The notes: a model not told the origin generated them from the sequence alone. 49,329 nt of DNA from Streptomyces spiralis (GCF_014654675.1 NZ_BNBC01000063.1:1-49329); one strand, 5' to 3'. Positions 1-8,226 are shown, counted from the stretch's first letter. A program made the numbers and translations.

Positions 1-54
1 GAAGCACCGTAAGGTGTGGAGGTGACCGGTACTAATAGGCCGAGGGCTTGTCCT
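1..54 (+). rRNA. 23S ribosomal RNA, 3' end (partial)
   Basis: The first ~54 bases match the conserved 3' end of bacterial 23S rRNA (GGTGACCGGTACTAATAGGC followed by CGAGGGCTTG). The gene begins before the window. About 100 nt of spacer (55-157) separates it from the 5S gene; no tRNA is seen in the spacer, as is usual for Streptomyces rrn operons. The exact 3' end is estimated by alignment from memory and may be off by a few bases. Confidence 0.9.
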
Positions 55-157
55 CAGTTGCTCGCGTCCACTGTGTTAGTTCTGAGGCAACGACCGTTGC
101 CGGCTTAGAGCTGAACTCACAACAGAAGAGTGTGCTTGTTCGCTCGAAACCATTAGG

Positions 158-276
158 GTTTCGGTGGTCATAGCGTGAGGGAAACGCCCGGTTACATTCC
201 GAACCCGGAAGCTAAGCCTCACAGCGCCGATGGTACTGCAGGGGGGACCCTGTGGGAGAGTAGGACACCGCCGAAC
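158..276 (+). rRNA. 5S ribosomal RNA
   Basis: A 119-nt segment has the typical actinobacterial 5S layout: a start of GTTTCGGTGGTCATAGCG, the internal CCCGGTTACATTCCGAACCC block and a terminal CCGCCGAAC that pairs with the 5' end. It is the last gene of an rrn operon read on the plus strand. The ends could differ by one or two bases. Confidence 0.95.
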
Positions 277-286
277 AATCTTTGGA

Positions 287-336
287 GGACCCCTGGTCAC
301 CAGCGTTCAGCTGGGACCAGGGGTCCTTTCGTTTTT
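287..336 (+). terminator. rrn operon terminator
   Basis: A perfect 12-bp stem (287-298 with 315-326) holds an inner GC stem in its loop and is followed by TTTCGTTTTT. It lies 10 nt after the 5S gene, where an intrinsic rrn terminator is expected. Confidence 0.9.
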
Positions 337-370
337 ACAATGCTTGCGGTACCGAAGACAGGAGTCACCG

Positions 371-2197
371 ATGTCCACCAACTCTCCCGATGAGCGTCCG
401 GAGCGTGATCAGCGCCGCCGGGACGGTGGCGAACGCGGTGACCGTGGCGGACACCGCGGTGGTCCGCGCCGCGCCAACGACCGTGGTGGCTACGGCCGTC
501 GGGACGACCGCCGAGGCGCCGAGCGCGGCGACCGTGGCGGCTTCCGTCGGGACGACCGCCGCGATGACCGGCGGGACGACCGCAGGGACGACCGTCGTGA
601 TGATCGGCGGGACGACCGTCGTGATGATCGGCGCGATGGCGACCGTGGTGGCTACGGCCGGCGTGATGACCGCGATCGTGATCGTGACCGTGGCGGTTTC
701 CGCCGCGACGACCGCCCCTCCTACCGCCGCGATGACCGCAGGGACGAGCGGCGCGACGACCGTAGGGACGACCGCCCCTCCTACCGGCGCGATGACCGCA
801 GGGACGACCGCCGCGACGACCGCAGGGACGACCGGCGCGGCTTCCGCCGTGACGACGACCGTGGCGGTTACGGCCGGCGTGACGACGACCGTGGTTACGG
901 CCGCCGTGAGGAAGACCGTGGTTACGGCCGCCGTGACGACCGCTCCGACCGCGGCGGCTTCCGTCGGGACGACCGCCGCGATGACCGGCGGGACGACCGG
1001 CGGGACGACCGCCGCGATGATCGGCGGGACGACCGTCGTGATGATCGGCGCGATGGCGACCGTGGTGGCTACGGCCGGCGTCATGACCGCGATCGTGACC
1101 GTGACCGTGGCGGCTTCCGCCGCGACGACCGCCCCTCCTACCGCCGCGACGACCGCAGGGACGAGCGGCGCGACGACCGGAGTGAGCGGGGCGAGCGCGG
1201 GGAGCGCGGTGGCTTCCGCGGGCGGGACGACCGGGGGCGTGACGACCGCGGTGGACGCGGCCCTCGTCGTGACGACCGCGGCGGGCGCCCCGGCGGCTTC
1301 CGCGGCCGTGACGACCGTCGCGACGACCGCCGTGGCGGCGGCCGCTTCCGTGACGACCGGGACCGGGACCGGGGTCGCGACCGTGACCGTGACCGCGACC
1401 GGGAGCCGATCAAGCGGCTGCCGATCCCGCAGGAGGTCACCGGCGAGGAGATCGACAAGGACGTACGGCAGGAGCTGCAGAGCCTGCCCAAGACGCTCGC
1501 CGAGGATGTCGCCAGGAACCTGGTGATGGTCGCGCGGCTCATCGACGAGGACCCCGAGGCCGCCTACGGCTACTCCAGGGTCGCCCTGCGGCTGGCGTCG
1601 CGTGTCGCCGCCGTACGGGAGGCGGCCGGCTTCGCGGCGTACGCGAGCCAGAAGTACGCCGAGGCGCTCGCCGAGTTCCGGGCCGCCCGGCGGATGACCG
1701 GCAACGTCGAGCTGTGGCCGGTCATGGCCGACTGCGAGCGTGGGCTCGGGCGGCCGGAGAAGGCGCTGGACATGGCCGGGGCGCCGGAGGTGCACAAACT
1801 CGACAAGGCCGGGCAGGTGGAGATGCGGCTCGTCGCGGCCGGTGCGCGGCGGGACATGGGGCAGCTGGACGCGGCCATCGTGACGCTGCAGAGCCCCGAG
1901 CTGGCGTCCAACTCCGTGCAGCCCTGGACCGCGCGGCTGCGGTACGCCTACGCCGACGCGCTGCTGGCCGTCGGCCGGGAGGCCGAGGCGCGGGAGTGGT
2001 TCGCCAAGGCCGTCGAGGCCGACCGGGACGGCAGCACCGACGCCTCGGACCGGCTGGCCGAGCTGGACGGCGTGGAGTTCACCGACGCGCTCGACGAGAA
2101 CGAGGGCGCGGACGGGTCCGAGCGCGGGTCCGAGGGCCCGTCCGAGGATGCCTCCGAGCAGAGCTCGAAGAGCGGCGAGGACGACCGCGAGGTCTGA
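371..2197 (+). CDS. Arg/Asp-repeat protein with TPR-like C-terminal half
   Basis: 608 aa. The ATG at 371 is chosen because GGAG lies 7 nt upstream and the longer frame runs back into the 5S gene. Residues ~20-340 are low complexity: tandem RDDRRDD blocks broken by RGGFRRD, RGGYGRR and DRPSYRRD units, a strongly mixed-charge disordered region with RGG-like motifs known from RNA-binding proteins. Residues ~345-575 look helical and TPR-like (for example FAAYASQKYAEALAEFRAA and AVGREAEAREWFAKAVEA). The C-terminus is an acidic Glu/Ser-rich tail. It sits directly behind the rRNA operon with its own terminator downstream. Function is unknown; a role with RNA or ribosomes is inference from composition and location. 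The repeat also opens long false frames on both strands, which are not genes. Confidence 0.85.
   Translation: MSTNSPDERPERDQRRRDGGERGDRGGHRGGPRRANDRGGYGRRDDRRGAERGDRGGFRRDDRRDDRRDDRRDDRRDDRRDDRRDDRRDGDRGGYGRRDDRDRDRDRGGFRRDDRPSYRRDDRRDERRDDRRDDRPSYRRDDRRDDRRDDRRDDRRGFRRDDDRGGYGRRDDDRGYGRREEDRGYGRRDDRSDRGGFRRDDRRDDRRDDRRDDRRDDRRDDRRDDRRDGDRGGYGRRHDRDRDRDRGGFRRDDRPSYRRDDRRDERRDDRSERGERGERGGFRGRDDRGRDDRGGRGPRRDDRGGRPGGFRGRDDRRDDRRGGGRFRDDRDRDRGRDRDRDRDREPIKRLPIPQEVTGEEIDKDVRQELQSLPKTLAEDVARNLVMVARLIDEDPEAAYGYSRVALRLASRVAAVREAAGFAAYASQKYAEALAEFRAARRMTGNVELWPVMADCERGLGRPEKALDMAGAPEVHKLDKAGQVEMRLVAAGARRDMGQLDAAIVTLQSPELASNSVQPWTARLRYAYADALLAVGREAEAREWFAKAVEADRDGSTDASDRLAELDGVEFTDALDENEGADGSERGSEGPSEDASEQSSKSGEDDREV
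537..1179 (+). repeat. Intragenic direct duplication in the Arg/Asp region
   Basis: Segments 537-762 and 954-1179 (226 bp each) align colinearly at an exact offset of 417 bp (139 codons) with few mismatches; between and within them are many GACGACCG-type hexamer/dodecamer units. This is an in-frame segmental duplication inside a repeat tract, and copy number is likely to vary between strains. Confidence 0.8.
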
Positions 2198-2231
2198 CTC
2201 CGGCTGTGAGACAGCCGCTGTGAGACAGAAA

Positions 2232-2283
2232 CAGAAGAGGGGTGGTCCCGACCGGTTTCGCGGTCGGGACCACCCCTCTTCTG
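2232..2283. terminator. Strong hairpin between convergent genes
   Basis: A perfect 22-bp stem (2232-2253 with 2262-2283) with loop GGTTTCGC sits between the ends of the convergent genes at 2197 and 2294. The inner part is GGGTGGTCCCGACC. There is no strict T-run, but the position and symmetry fit a bidirectional terminator. Confidence 0.9.
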
Positions 2284-2293
2284 GTCTTCTGTG

Positions 2294-3586
2294 TCACAGG
2301 TCCAGCGCCCGCAGCACAAGCCCCGACGCCGGCTTCGGGCCGAACGACGTCGACTTGCGGGGCATCGTGACGCCCTGGCGGGCCAGGTCGCGGACGACCT
2401 CCTCGCGGACAGGGTGCAGCAGGACGGCCGTACCGCCGTCGCGTTCGGCCTTGGCCACGGTGGCGGCCGTGTCGTGGATGTACGCGATACGGGTCGGATC
2501 GTCCTCGGGGATGTGCCAGACGTGCTGGAGGAGCGCGGCGTGCAGGACGGTCGCGTCCAGCGTGCGCCAGGCCGCCGGGCGGTCGGACGGAACCGTGCGG
2601 GCCAGCAGGGCGGGGTCCGGGTGGTCCACGAGGTGGAAGGCGCCGTCGCCCGCGAGCAGGAAGGCGTTGCCCGCGCAGGCCGCGTCCGCGAGGACCGCCA
2701 GGGCCTCGGTCAGGGGCACCTCCAGTCGCCGTACGCGGAACAGGCCGTCCAGCGCGGACAGCGCGTCGGCGACCGGCACGCCGTGCAGCAGGCGGTGGAT
2801 GGCGCGGACCCTGAGGGGGTAGCGGGCGGTGTCGACGAGGAGGACCAGGCCGTAGTCCCAGGCGCTGGGGGAGAGGTGCTCGGCGCGCAGCCGCCGGTAG
2901 GTCGCCCAGCGGTGGTGGCCGTCGGCGATCAGCGCCTGGTACCCGGCCAGGTCGTCGCCGATGGCGGCCAGGTCGGTGGGGTCGGTGACGGCCCACAGGC
3001 GGTGGCGGAAGCCGTCCTCGGTGGTCGTCGCCAGCAGGGGAGGCTGGGCGGCGGTGCGTTCCACGACGACGGCGGTGGCCGCGGTGGAGCCGTTGCCGCG
3101 GTAGGTGAGCAGCAGGGGTTCGAGGTTGGTGCGGGTGGCCCGCATCAGGGCCGCGCGGTCCGCGACGACGTGCGGCATCACGTCCTCGTGCGGCAGTACC
3201 ACGCCGTCCTCCGGGTCCGACAGGCGCAGCGCGCCGATCAGTCCGCGTTGCAGCATCCCGTCGCCGTCGCGCTGTTCGTAGACGTACAGGCCCGGTTCGG
3301 GATCGGCGGTCAGGACGCCCTCGGACAGCCAGCGGCGCAGGGTGTCGGCCGCCTGCTCGTTGCGGGCGGAGGGCGTGCCGGCCTGGGGGAGGATCAGGCG
3401 GACGATGTTGTGGGGGTCGGCGGACTGGAGGTGGTGCAGGCCGTCGGGGCGTACGACGACGTCGTACGGCGGGGACGTCACGGCGGCGAGGCTGCCGACC
3501 CGTTCGGGGTCGTAGCGAAGGCCTCGGAACGGGGTGAGTTCGAGGCCCCGGCGCGTTGGTGCCGGTGAGTGACCTGCTGTGTTCAT
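2294..3586 (-). CDS. DUF1015 family protein
   Basis: 430 aa, the normal size for DUF1015. It carries the family N-terminus (LTPFRGLRYDPERVG followed by VTSPPYDVV) and internal hallmarks such as ADGHHRWATYRRLR and YVYEQRDG. The family is widespread, sometimes found beside serine/phosphoserine genes, and has no firm biochemical role. It is convergent with the Arg/Asp-repeat gene. The ATG at 3586 is preceded on the minus strand by TACGAT with 6 nt between (3593-3598), so the mRNA may be leaderless; no Shine-Dalgarno is seen. It is divergent from the HAD phosphatase gene, 73 bp away. Confidence 0.9.
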   Translation of the reverse strand: MNTAGHSPAPTRRGLELTPFRGLRYDPERVGSLAAVTSPPYDVVVRPDGLHHLQSADPHNIVRLILPQAGTPSARNEQAADTLRRWLSEGVLTADPEPGLYVYEQRDGDGMLQRGLIGALRLSDPEDGVVLPHEDVMPHVVADRAALMRATRTNLEPLLLTYRGNGSTAATAVVVERTAAQPPLLATTTEDGFRHRLWAVTDPTDLAAIGDDLAGYQALIADGHHRWATYRRLRAEHLSPSAWDYGLVLLVDTARYPLRVRAIHRLLHGVPVADALSALDGLFRVRRLEVPLTEALAVLADAACAGNAFLLAGDGAFHLVDHPDPALLARTVPSDRPAAWRTLDATVLHAALLQHVWHIPEDDPTRIAYIHDTAATVAKAERDGGTAVLLHPVREEVVRDLARQGVTMPRKSTSFGPKPASGLVLRALDL

Positions 3587-3659
3587 CCCGGCATCGTACG
3601 TGTGTCAGTGGCATGAGGGATGATCGGGGGAAAGCCGGTATCACGAGGAGCGATGCGGA

Positions 3660-4688
3660 ATGAGCCAGGGCGTCAGGACGAGGCCCGAGGGCAGTGGGCA
3701 GGCCCTGAGCGAGGCGTACGACACGGCCCTGCTCGACCTGGACGGGGTGGTGTACGCGGGGGGCAGTGCGATCGCGCACGCGGTGGACTCGCTGGCCGCC
3801 GCCCGCGCGGGCGGGATGCACCTGGCGTACGTCACCAACAACGCGCTGCGTCCCCCGGACGCGGTGGCCGCGCACCTCACCGAGCTGGGCATACCGGCTC
3901 AGGCGTCCGATGTCGTCACGTCGGCGCAGGCGGTGGCCCGGCTGATCGCCGACCAGGTGCCGCAGGGAGCGCGGGTGCTGGTCATCGGTGGCGAAGGGCT
4001 GCGGGTGGCGCTGCGCGAGCGCGGGCTCGAGCCGGTGGAGTCCGCCGACGACGACCCGGTGGCGGTGGTGCAGGGCTTCGGCGGGCCGGAGCTGCCGTGG
4101 GGGCGTTTCGCGGAGGCCTGCTACGCGATCGCGCGCGGGGTGCCGTGGTTCGCTTCCAACACCGATCTGACGATCCCGAGCGCGCGGGGCATCGCGCCCG
4201 GCAACGGCGCGGCGGTGGAGGTCGTGCGGATCGCGACGGGCGCGGAGCCGCAGGTGGCGGGCAAGCCGCTGCCGCCGATGCACCGCGAGACGATCCTGCG
4301 CACGGGCGCGCGGCGGCCCCTGGTGGTCGGGGACCGGCTGGACACGGACATCGAGGGCGCCTTCAACGGCGGGGTCGACTCGCTGCTGGTGCTGACCGGG
4401 GTCACCGACGGGGCGCGGCTGCTCGCCGCGCCGCCGCAGCACCGGCCGACGTATGTGGACGCGGATCTGCGCGGGCTGCTCACCGGGCAGCCGAAGATCA
4501 CCCGGGAGGGTGAGGGTTTCCGGTGCGGTGGGTGGACGGCGACGGCCGGTGCGGAGCGGGTGGAGCTGACCGGCGACGGGGAGTCGCTGGACGGGCTGCG
4601 CGCGCTGTGCGCGGCGGCGTGGACGGCGGGCGGCGAGAGCGCGTGCGAGCTGGACGGGGGGAAGGCACTGGCGCGGCTGGGGCTGTGA
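3660..4688 (+). CDS. HAD-superfamily IIA phosphatase (NagD/phosphoglycolate-phosphatase-like)
   Basis: 342 aa. HAD motif I is LLDLDGVVYAGG (nucleophile Asp26, acid Asp28), motif II lies in AYVTNNA, the IIA cap is present, and motif IV is VVGDRLDTDIEGAFNGG. The substrate is not predictable; family members hydrolyse sugar phosphates, 2-phosphoglycolate or nucleotides. About 70 extra residues follow the HAD core (from ~270) and are not recognised. GAGGAG 9 nt upstream supports the ATG at 3660. Downstream comes the iron-transport operon with its own regulatory box, so this gene is probably a separate unit. Confidence 0.9.
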   Translation: MSQGVRTRPEGSGQALSEAYDTALLDLDGVVYAGGSAIAHAVDSLAAARAGGMHLAYVTNNALRPPDAVAAHLTELGIPAQASDVVTSAQAVARLIADQVPQGARVLVIGGEGLRVALRERGLEPVESADDDPVAVVQGFGGPELPWGRFAEACYAIARGVPWFASNTDLTIPSARGIAPGNGAAVEVVRIATGAEPQVAGKPLPPMHRETILRTGARRPLVVGDRLDTDIEGAFNGGVDSLLVLTGVTDGARLLAAPPQHRPTYVDADLRGLLTGQPKITREGEGFRCGGWTATAGAERVELTGDGESLDGLRALCAAAWTAGGESACELDGGKALARLGL

Positions 4689-4739
4689 AGCGGCGGCTGA
4701 CGCTCCGGCACATACGCTGACGCCCTGTCGAGGCGGTAG

Positions 4740-4758
4740 CGAGGGTAGGCTAACCTAA
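4740..4758 (+). promoter_or_regulatory. Iron box (DmdR/IdeR-type operator)
   Basis: The 19-bp site matches the streptomycete iron-box consensus TTAGGTTAGGCTAACCTAA at 16 positions: the right half CTAACCTAA is perfect and the left half matches 6 of 9. It ends 4 nt before the GTG start of the first transporter gene and contains a -10-like TAGGCT (4746-4751), so a bound iron-loaded repressor would cover the promoter. Repression under iron sufficiency is inferred from the known DmdR1 mechanism. Confidence 0.85.
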
Positions 4759-4762
4759 CCCC

Positions 4763-5806
4763 GTGTTGGTCGACAGTCCTCCGGAAGAGCGCGCGGCGGT
4801 GGCCGCCGCGCCACCGACCCGTCGTGGGGCGCGAGCCCTTGGGCTCCTTCTCTCCGCCGTGATCCTGGTGCTCGTCGCCCTGGCGAGCATCGCGGTCGGA
4901 GCGAAGGAGCTCTCCCTGGACCAGGTCTGGCACGGCCTGTTCCAGGACTCGGGGACCTACGGCGACGTCGTGGTCGGCGAGCGGCTGTCCCGGACCCTCC
5001 TCGGTCTGCTCGCCGGGGCCGCGCTCGGGCTGTCCGGGGCCGTGTTGCAGGCGCTGACCCGCAATCCACTGGCCGACCCCGGGATCCTCGGCATCAACGC
5101 GGGCGCTTCGGCCGCCGTCGTCACCGCGATCACCTATTTCGGTGTCACCAGCCTGAGCGGGTACGTCTGGTTCGCCTTCCTCGGCGCCGCCGCCGTGGGC
5201 GCGCTGGTGTGGTTCCTCGGCGGCGGCCGGGGCGCCACGCCCGTACGGCTCGCGCTCGCCGGAACCGCGATCGGCGCCGCGCTCTACGGCTATCTCCAGG
5301 CCGTGATGATCATGGATGACGCGGCGCTGGGGAAGATGCGCTTCTGGACCGTGGGGTCCCTGGCCTCCGCCACCGACGCGACCATCGTCCAGGTGCTGCC
5401 GTTCTGCCTGGCCGGCACGGTCCTCGCGCTGCTGCTCGCCCGGCCGCTCAACGCCGTCGCGATGGGCGACGACACCGCCCGCGCCCTCGGCGTGAACCTC
5501 AACCGCACCCGGGCGCTCGCCATGCTCGCCGCGACCGTGCTGTGCGGGGCCGCGACCGCCGCCTGCGGGCCGATCGTCTTCGTCGGGCTGATGGTCCCGC
5601 ACGTCGTCCGCTCCTTCACCGGGCCCGACCTGCGCTGGATCCTGCCCTACGCCACGATCCTGTCGCCCGTGCTGCTGCTCGGCGCCGACGTCGTCGGACG
5701 GCTCGTCGCCCGGCCCGCCGAGGTGCAGGTGGGGGTCGTCACCGCGATCATCGGCGGCCCGGTGTTCATCCTGCTCGTACGGCGGCGGAGGACGGCCCAG
5801 CTGTGA
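4763..5806 (+). CDS. FecCD-family iron-siderophore ABC permease 1
   Basis: 347 aa, about nine membrane segments, first gene of a three-gene operon. FecCD hallmarks include RLSRTLLGLLAGAALGLSGA, TRNPLADPGILGINAG, ALGVNLNRTRA and FVGLMVPHVVRS. It would form the inner-membrane channel of a ferric-siderophore importer with the next gene. The GTG start is 4 nt from the iron box, which leaves no room for a normal leader, so the mRNA may be nearly leaderless. It overlaps the second permease by 4 nt. No substrate-binding lipoprotein is encoded nearby, so one must be borrowed from elsewhere. Confidence 0.92.
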   Translation: MLVDSPPEERAAVAAAPPTRRGARALGLLLSAVILVLVALASIAVGAKELSLDQVWHGLFQDSGTYGDVVVGERLSRTLLGLLAGAALGLSGAVLQALTRNPLADPGILGINAGASAAVVTAITYFGVTSLSGYVWFAFLGAAAVGALVWFLGGGRGATPVRLALAGTAIGAALYGYLQAVMIMDDAALGKMRFWTVGSLASATDATIVQVLPFCLAGTVLALLLARPLNAVAMGDDTARALGVNLNRTRALAMLAATVLCGAATAACGPIVFVGLMVPHVVRSFTGPDLRWILPYATILSPVLLLGADVVGRLVARPAEVQVGVVTAIIGGPVFILLVRRRRTAQL

Positions 5807-6945
5807 AGACGACCCGCACCACCACCCGCACCCCTGCCGCCGGTCCCGCCCGCGCTTCTCGTACCGCCCCGGTGCCGGGCACCGCACGGGCCGTCCGCAC
5901 CCCGGGCGGGCTGTCCTTCCGTCTGGACGTCCGGGCGCTGACCGTCGTGGTCCTGCTGGCGCTGGCCGCGCTCGCCGCGAGCGTCGTGCTGATCGGCACC
6001 GGCGACTTCCCGATCCCGGCCTCGGACGTGCTGAAGACGCTGTTCGGGCAGGGCAACCCGGGCCAGGAGTTCATCGTCCGTGAACTGCGGCTGCCGCGCG
6101 TCCTCGTCGGGCTGCTGGTCGGCGCCTGCCTCGGACTGGGCGGGGCGCTGTTCCAGTCCGTCTCGCGCAACCCGCTGGGCAGCCCCGACGTCCTCGGCCT
6201 GTCCCAGGGTGCGACGGCCGGGGCGCTCATGGTGATCGTCCTGTTCTCCGGCGGCGCCACCGCGGTCACCTTCGGCGCGCTCGCCGGCGGCCTGGTGACC
6301 GGGCTCGCCGTCTACCTCCTCGCCTGGAAGCGGGGCGTGCACGGCTACCGGCTGGTCCTGGTCGGCATCGGCGTCAACGCGGTCGCCACCGCGGTCAACG
6401 GCTACCTGATCACCAAGGCCGACTTCGTCGACGCGGCCCGCGCGGTCGTCTGGATGGCGGGCTCGCTCAACGGACGCGACTGGAGTCAGGTCCGGCCGCT
6501 GCTGATCCTGTGCGCCGTGCTCCTCCCGCTCGTCCTCGGCAACGCGCGCGGGCTGCGGATGCTGGAGATGGGCGACGACACGGCGTACGCCCTCGGCGTG
6601 CGCGTGGAGCGCGTACGGCTGCTGCTGATGGCCTCGGCCGTCCTGCTCACCGCGGCCGCCACCGCCGCGGCCGGTCCGGTCGCCTTCGTCGCCCTGACCG
6701 CCCCGCAGCTCGCCCGGCGCCTGACCCTCCCCCGCTGCCTCAACGGCGCGGGAGGTGCCCCCATGCCCGGCCCGAACCTGTTGCCGTCCATGTGCATGGG
6801 CGCTGCCCTTCTGGTCACCGCCGACTGGGCCTCGCAGCGCGCCTTCGGCGCGGACCAGCTGCCCGTCGGCGTGGTCACCGGCGTGCTCGGCGGCGTGTAC
6901 CTGCTCTGGCTGCTGGTCGCCGAGCGCAGGAAGGGCCGGATATGA
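5803..6945 (+). CDS. FecCD-family iron-siderophore ABC permease 2
   Basis: 380 aa. The GTG overlaps the TGA of permease 1 (GTGA), indicating translational coupling. A ~40-residue Thr/Pro/Ala-rich cytoplasmic N-terminus precedes the FecCD core (RELRLPRVLVGLLVGACLG, SRNPLGSPDVLGLSQG, ALGVRVERVRLLL). Between APQLARRLT and PGNLLPS-type sequence it carries about 14 residues (LPRCLNGAGGAPM) that the partner permease lacks. They are encoded by a palindromic GC-rich sequence, described separately, that looks like an inserted interspersed repeat. The C-terminus overlaps the ATPase gene by 4 nt. Confidence 0.92.
   Translation: MKTTRTTTRTPAAGPARASRTAPVPGTARAVRTPGGLSFRLDVRALTVVVLLALAALAASVVLIGTGDFPIPASDVLKTLFGQGNPGQEFIVRELRLPRVLVGLLVGACLGLGGALFQSVSRNPLGSPDVLGLSQGATAGALMVIVLFSGGATAVTFGALAGGLVTGLAVYLLAWKRGVHGYRLVLVGIGVNAVATAVNGYLITKADFVDAARAVVWMAGSLNGRDWSQVRPLLILCAVLLPLVLGNARGLRMLEMGDDTAYALGVRVERVRLLLMASAVLLTAAATAAAGPVAFVALTAPQLARRLTLPRCLNGAGGAPMPGPNLLPSMCMGAALLVTADWASQRAFGADQLPVGVVTGVLGGVYLLWLLVAERRKGRI
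6725..6764 (+). repeat. Palindromic repeat inserted in frame in permease 2
   Basis: The 40-bp stretch can fold: CCTCCC (6727-6732) pairs with GGGAGG (6750-6755), with further pairing inward, and it is followed by GTGCCCCCAT. It resembles the small hairpin repeats scattered through Streptomyces intergenic DNA, which often end in GGGAGGTGCCCCCA (recalled, not searched). It is read through in frame, adding roughly 14 residues. Confidence 0.5.
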
Positions 6946-7895
6946 CCACCCGCCACGAGCCCGGACACGCACCCGGACACGAGCCCGGCCATCAGCCCGG
7001 CCACGACTCCGTCAGCGAGCAGCACGAGAACAGCAAGAGGAGCACCGTGAACCGTCTGTCCGCCGACAACGTCACCCTCGCCTACGACCAGCGCGTCATC
7101 GCCGAGCAGCTGTCGGTGGAGATACCCGACAACTCCTTCACGGTGATCGTCGGCCCGAACGCGTGCGGCAAGTCCACGCTGCTGCGGGCGCTGTCCCGGA
7201 TGCTCAAGCCCACTCAGGGGAGGGTGCTGCTCGACGGGCAGGTCATCCAGTCGATGCCCGCCAAGAAGGTCGCCCGGACGCTCGGCCTGCTGCCGCAGTC
7301 GTCGATCGCGCCCGACGGGATCACCGTCGGTGACCTGGTGGGCCGCGGCCGCTACCCGCACCAGGGCATCCTGCGGCAGTGGTCGGCCGAGGACGAACGG
7401 GTCGTACGGGAGTCCATGGAGCGGACGGGCGTCGCCGAGCTCGCCGAGCGGTACGTCGACGAGCTGTCGGGCGGTCAGCGGCAGCGCGTGTGGATCGCCA
7501 TGGCCCTCGCCCAGCAGACACCGCTGCTGCTGCTCGACGAGCCGACGACGTATCTGGACATCCAGCACCAGATCGACGTCCTCGACCTGTGCGCCGAGCT
7601 GCACGAGGAGCAGGGGCGCACCCTTGTCGCCGTGCTGCACGACCTCAACCACGCCGCCCGCTACGCCACCCACCTGATCGCGCTGCGCGCCGGGCGGGTC
7701 GTCGCCCAGGGCGCGCCGAACGACGTCGTCACGGCCGAGCTGGTGCGGGAGGTGTTCGGGCTGCGCTGCCAGGTCATCGAGGACCCCGAGACGGGAACCC
7801 CGCTGGTGGTGCCGGCGGCGCGCGCGGCACGGGCCCGCACGGCGGCACCACGGGTGGGGGCCGGGCGCGGTACCGGCGCTACAGAAGCTTCCTGA
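6942..7895 (+). CDS. Iron-siderophore ABC transporter ATPase
   Basis: 317 aa. Walker A is GPNACGKST, the signature LSGGQRQRVW, Walker B LLLLDEPTTYLD and the switch His lies in VAVLHDLNHAARY: a complete FecE/FepC-type ATPase. Two starts are possible. The ATG at 6942 overlaps the previous stop (ATGA) and opens a His-rich extension (HEPGHAPGHEPGHQPGHD). GTG 7047 has AGAGGAG 4 nt upstream and gives the usual family length. The third-codon bias of 6942-7046 is coding-like, so I keep the longer form. The Ala/Arg-rich C-terminus overlaps the convergent SCP2-like gene by 17 nt. Confidence 0.92.
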   Translation: MTTRHEPGHAPGHEPGHQPGHDSVSEQHENSKRSTVNRLSADNVTLAYDQRVIAEQLSVEIPDNSFTVIVGPNACGKSTLLRALSRMLKPTQGRVLLDGQVIQSMPAKKVARTLGLLPQSSIAPDGITVGDLVGRGRYPHQGILRQWSAEDERVVRESMERTGVAELAERYVDELSGGQRQRVWIAMALAQQTPLLLLDEPTTYLDIQHQIDVLDLCAELHEEQGRTLVAVLHDLNHAARYATHLIALRAGRVVAQGAPNDVVTAELVREVFGLRCQVIEDPETGTPLVVPAARAARARTAAPRVGAGRGTGATEAS

Positions 7896-8226
7896 GCCGG
7901 AACAGGTCCAGCAGGCCCGCCTCCAGCTTCACCCGGCCCGAGCCCCAGGCCGTGGCGAAGTTCAGCTCCCCGCCCACCAGCGCGACCAGGTCGTCGCCGG
8001 CCATCGCGAGCCGGATCTGGGCCTTCTCGGGCGGCGGCCCCTGGACGGTGTCCCGCACCTCGATCCGGCCGGCCGTCATACGACCCACGAAGCTGACGTC
8101 GAGGTCCTTGATGTGGCAGCTCACCGAGCGGTCCAGAGCCGCCGCCTCACGGACGTCCCCTTCCGCGCTCGCCATGTTGTCGGAGAGCTTCTCGAGTGCT
8201 CTGCGGCACTCCTCGATCGTGGCCAT
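7879..8226 (-). CDS. SCP2 sterol-carrier-like domain protein
   Basis: 115 aa. The ATG at 8226 begins MATIEECRRALEKLSDNM. The rest matches a small SCP2-type fold: an alternating beta region with DLDVSFVGRMTAG and IRLAMAGDDLVALVGGE, ending in a hydrophobic LLDLFRLRKLL helix. The domain generally binds lipid-like ligands; none can be assigned here. A TACCGT box 8 nt upstream (8235-8240, minus strand) may drive a short-leader or leaderless mRNA. It is divergent from the acidic-protein gene, 42 bp away, and convergent with the ATPase gene. Confidence 0.75.
   Translation of the reverse strand: MATIEECRRALEKLSDNMASAEGDVREAAALDRSVSCHIKDLDVSFVGRMTAGRIEVRDTVQGPPPEKAQIRLAMAGDDLVALVGGELNFATAWGSGRVKLEAGLLDLFRLRKLL

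Noticed and set aside
282..1795. Long open frames on both strands over the Arg/Asp repeat (414 aa plus, 476 aa minus)
   Set aside because: They arise from the low-complexity repeat, which lacks stops in several frames. Their translations are Thr/Ala/Val runs, and they have no ribosome site or known domain.
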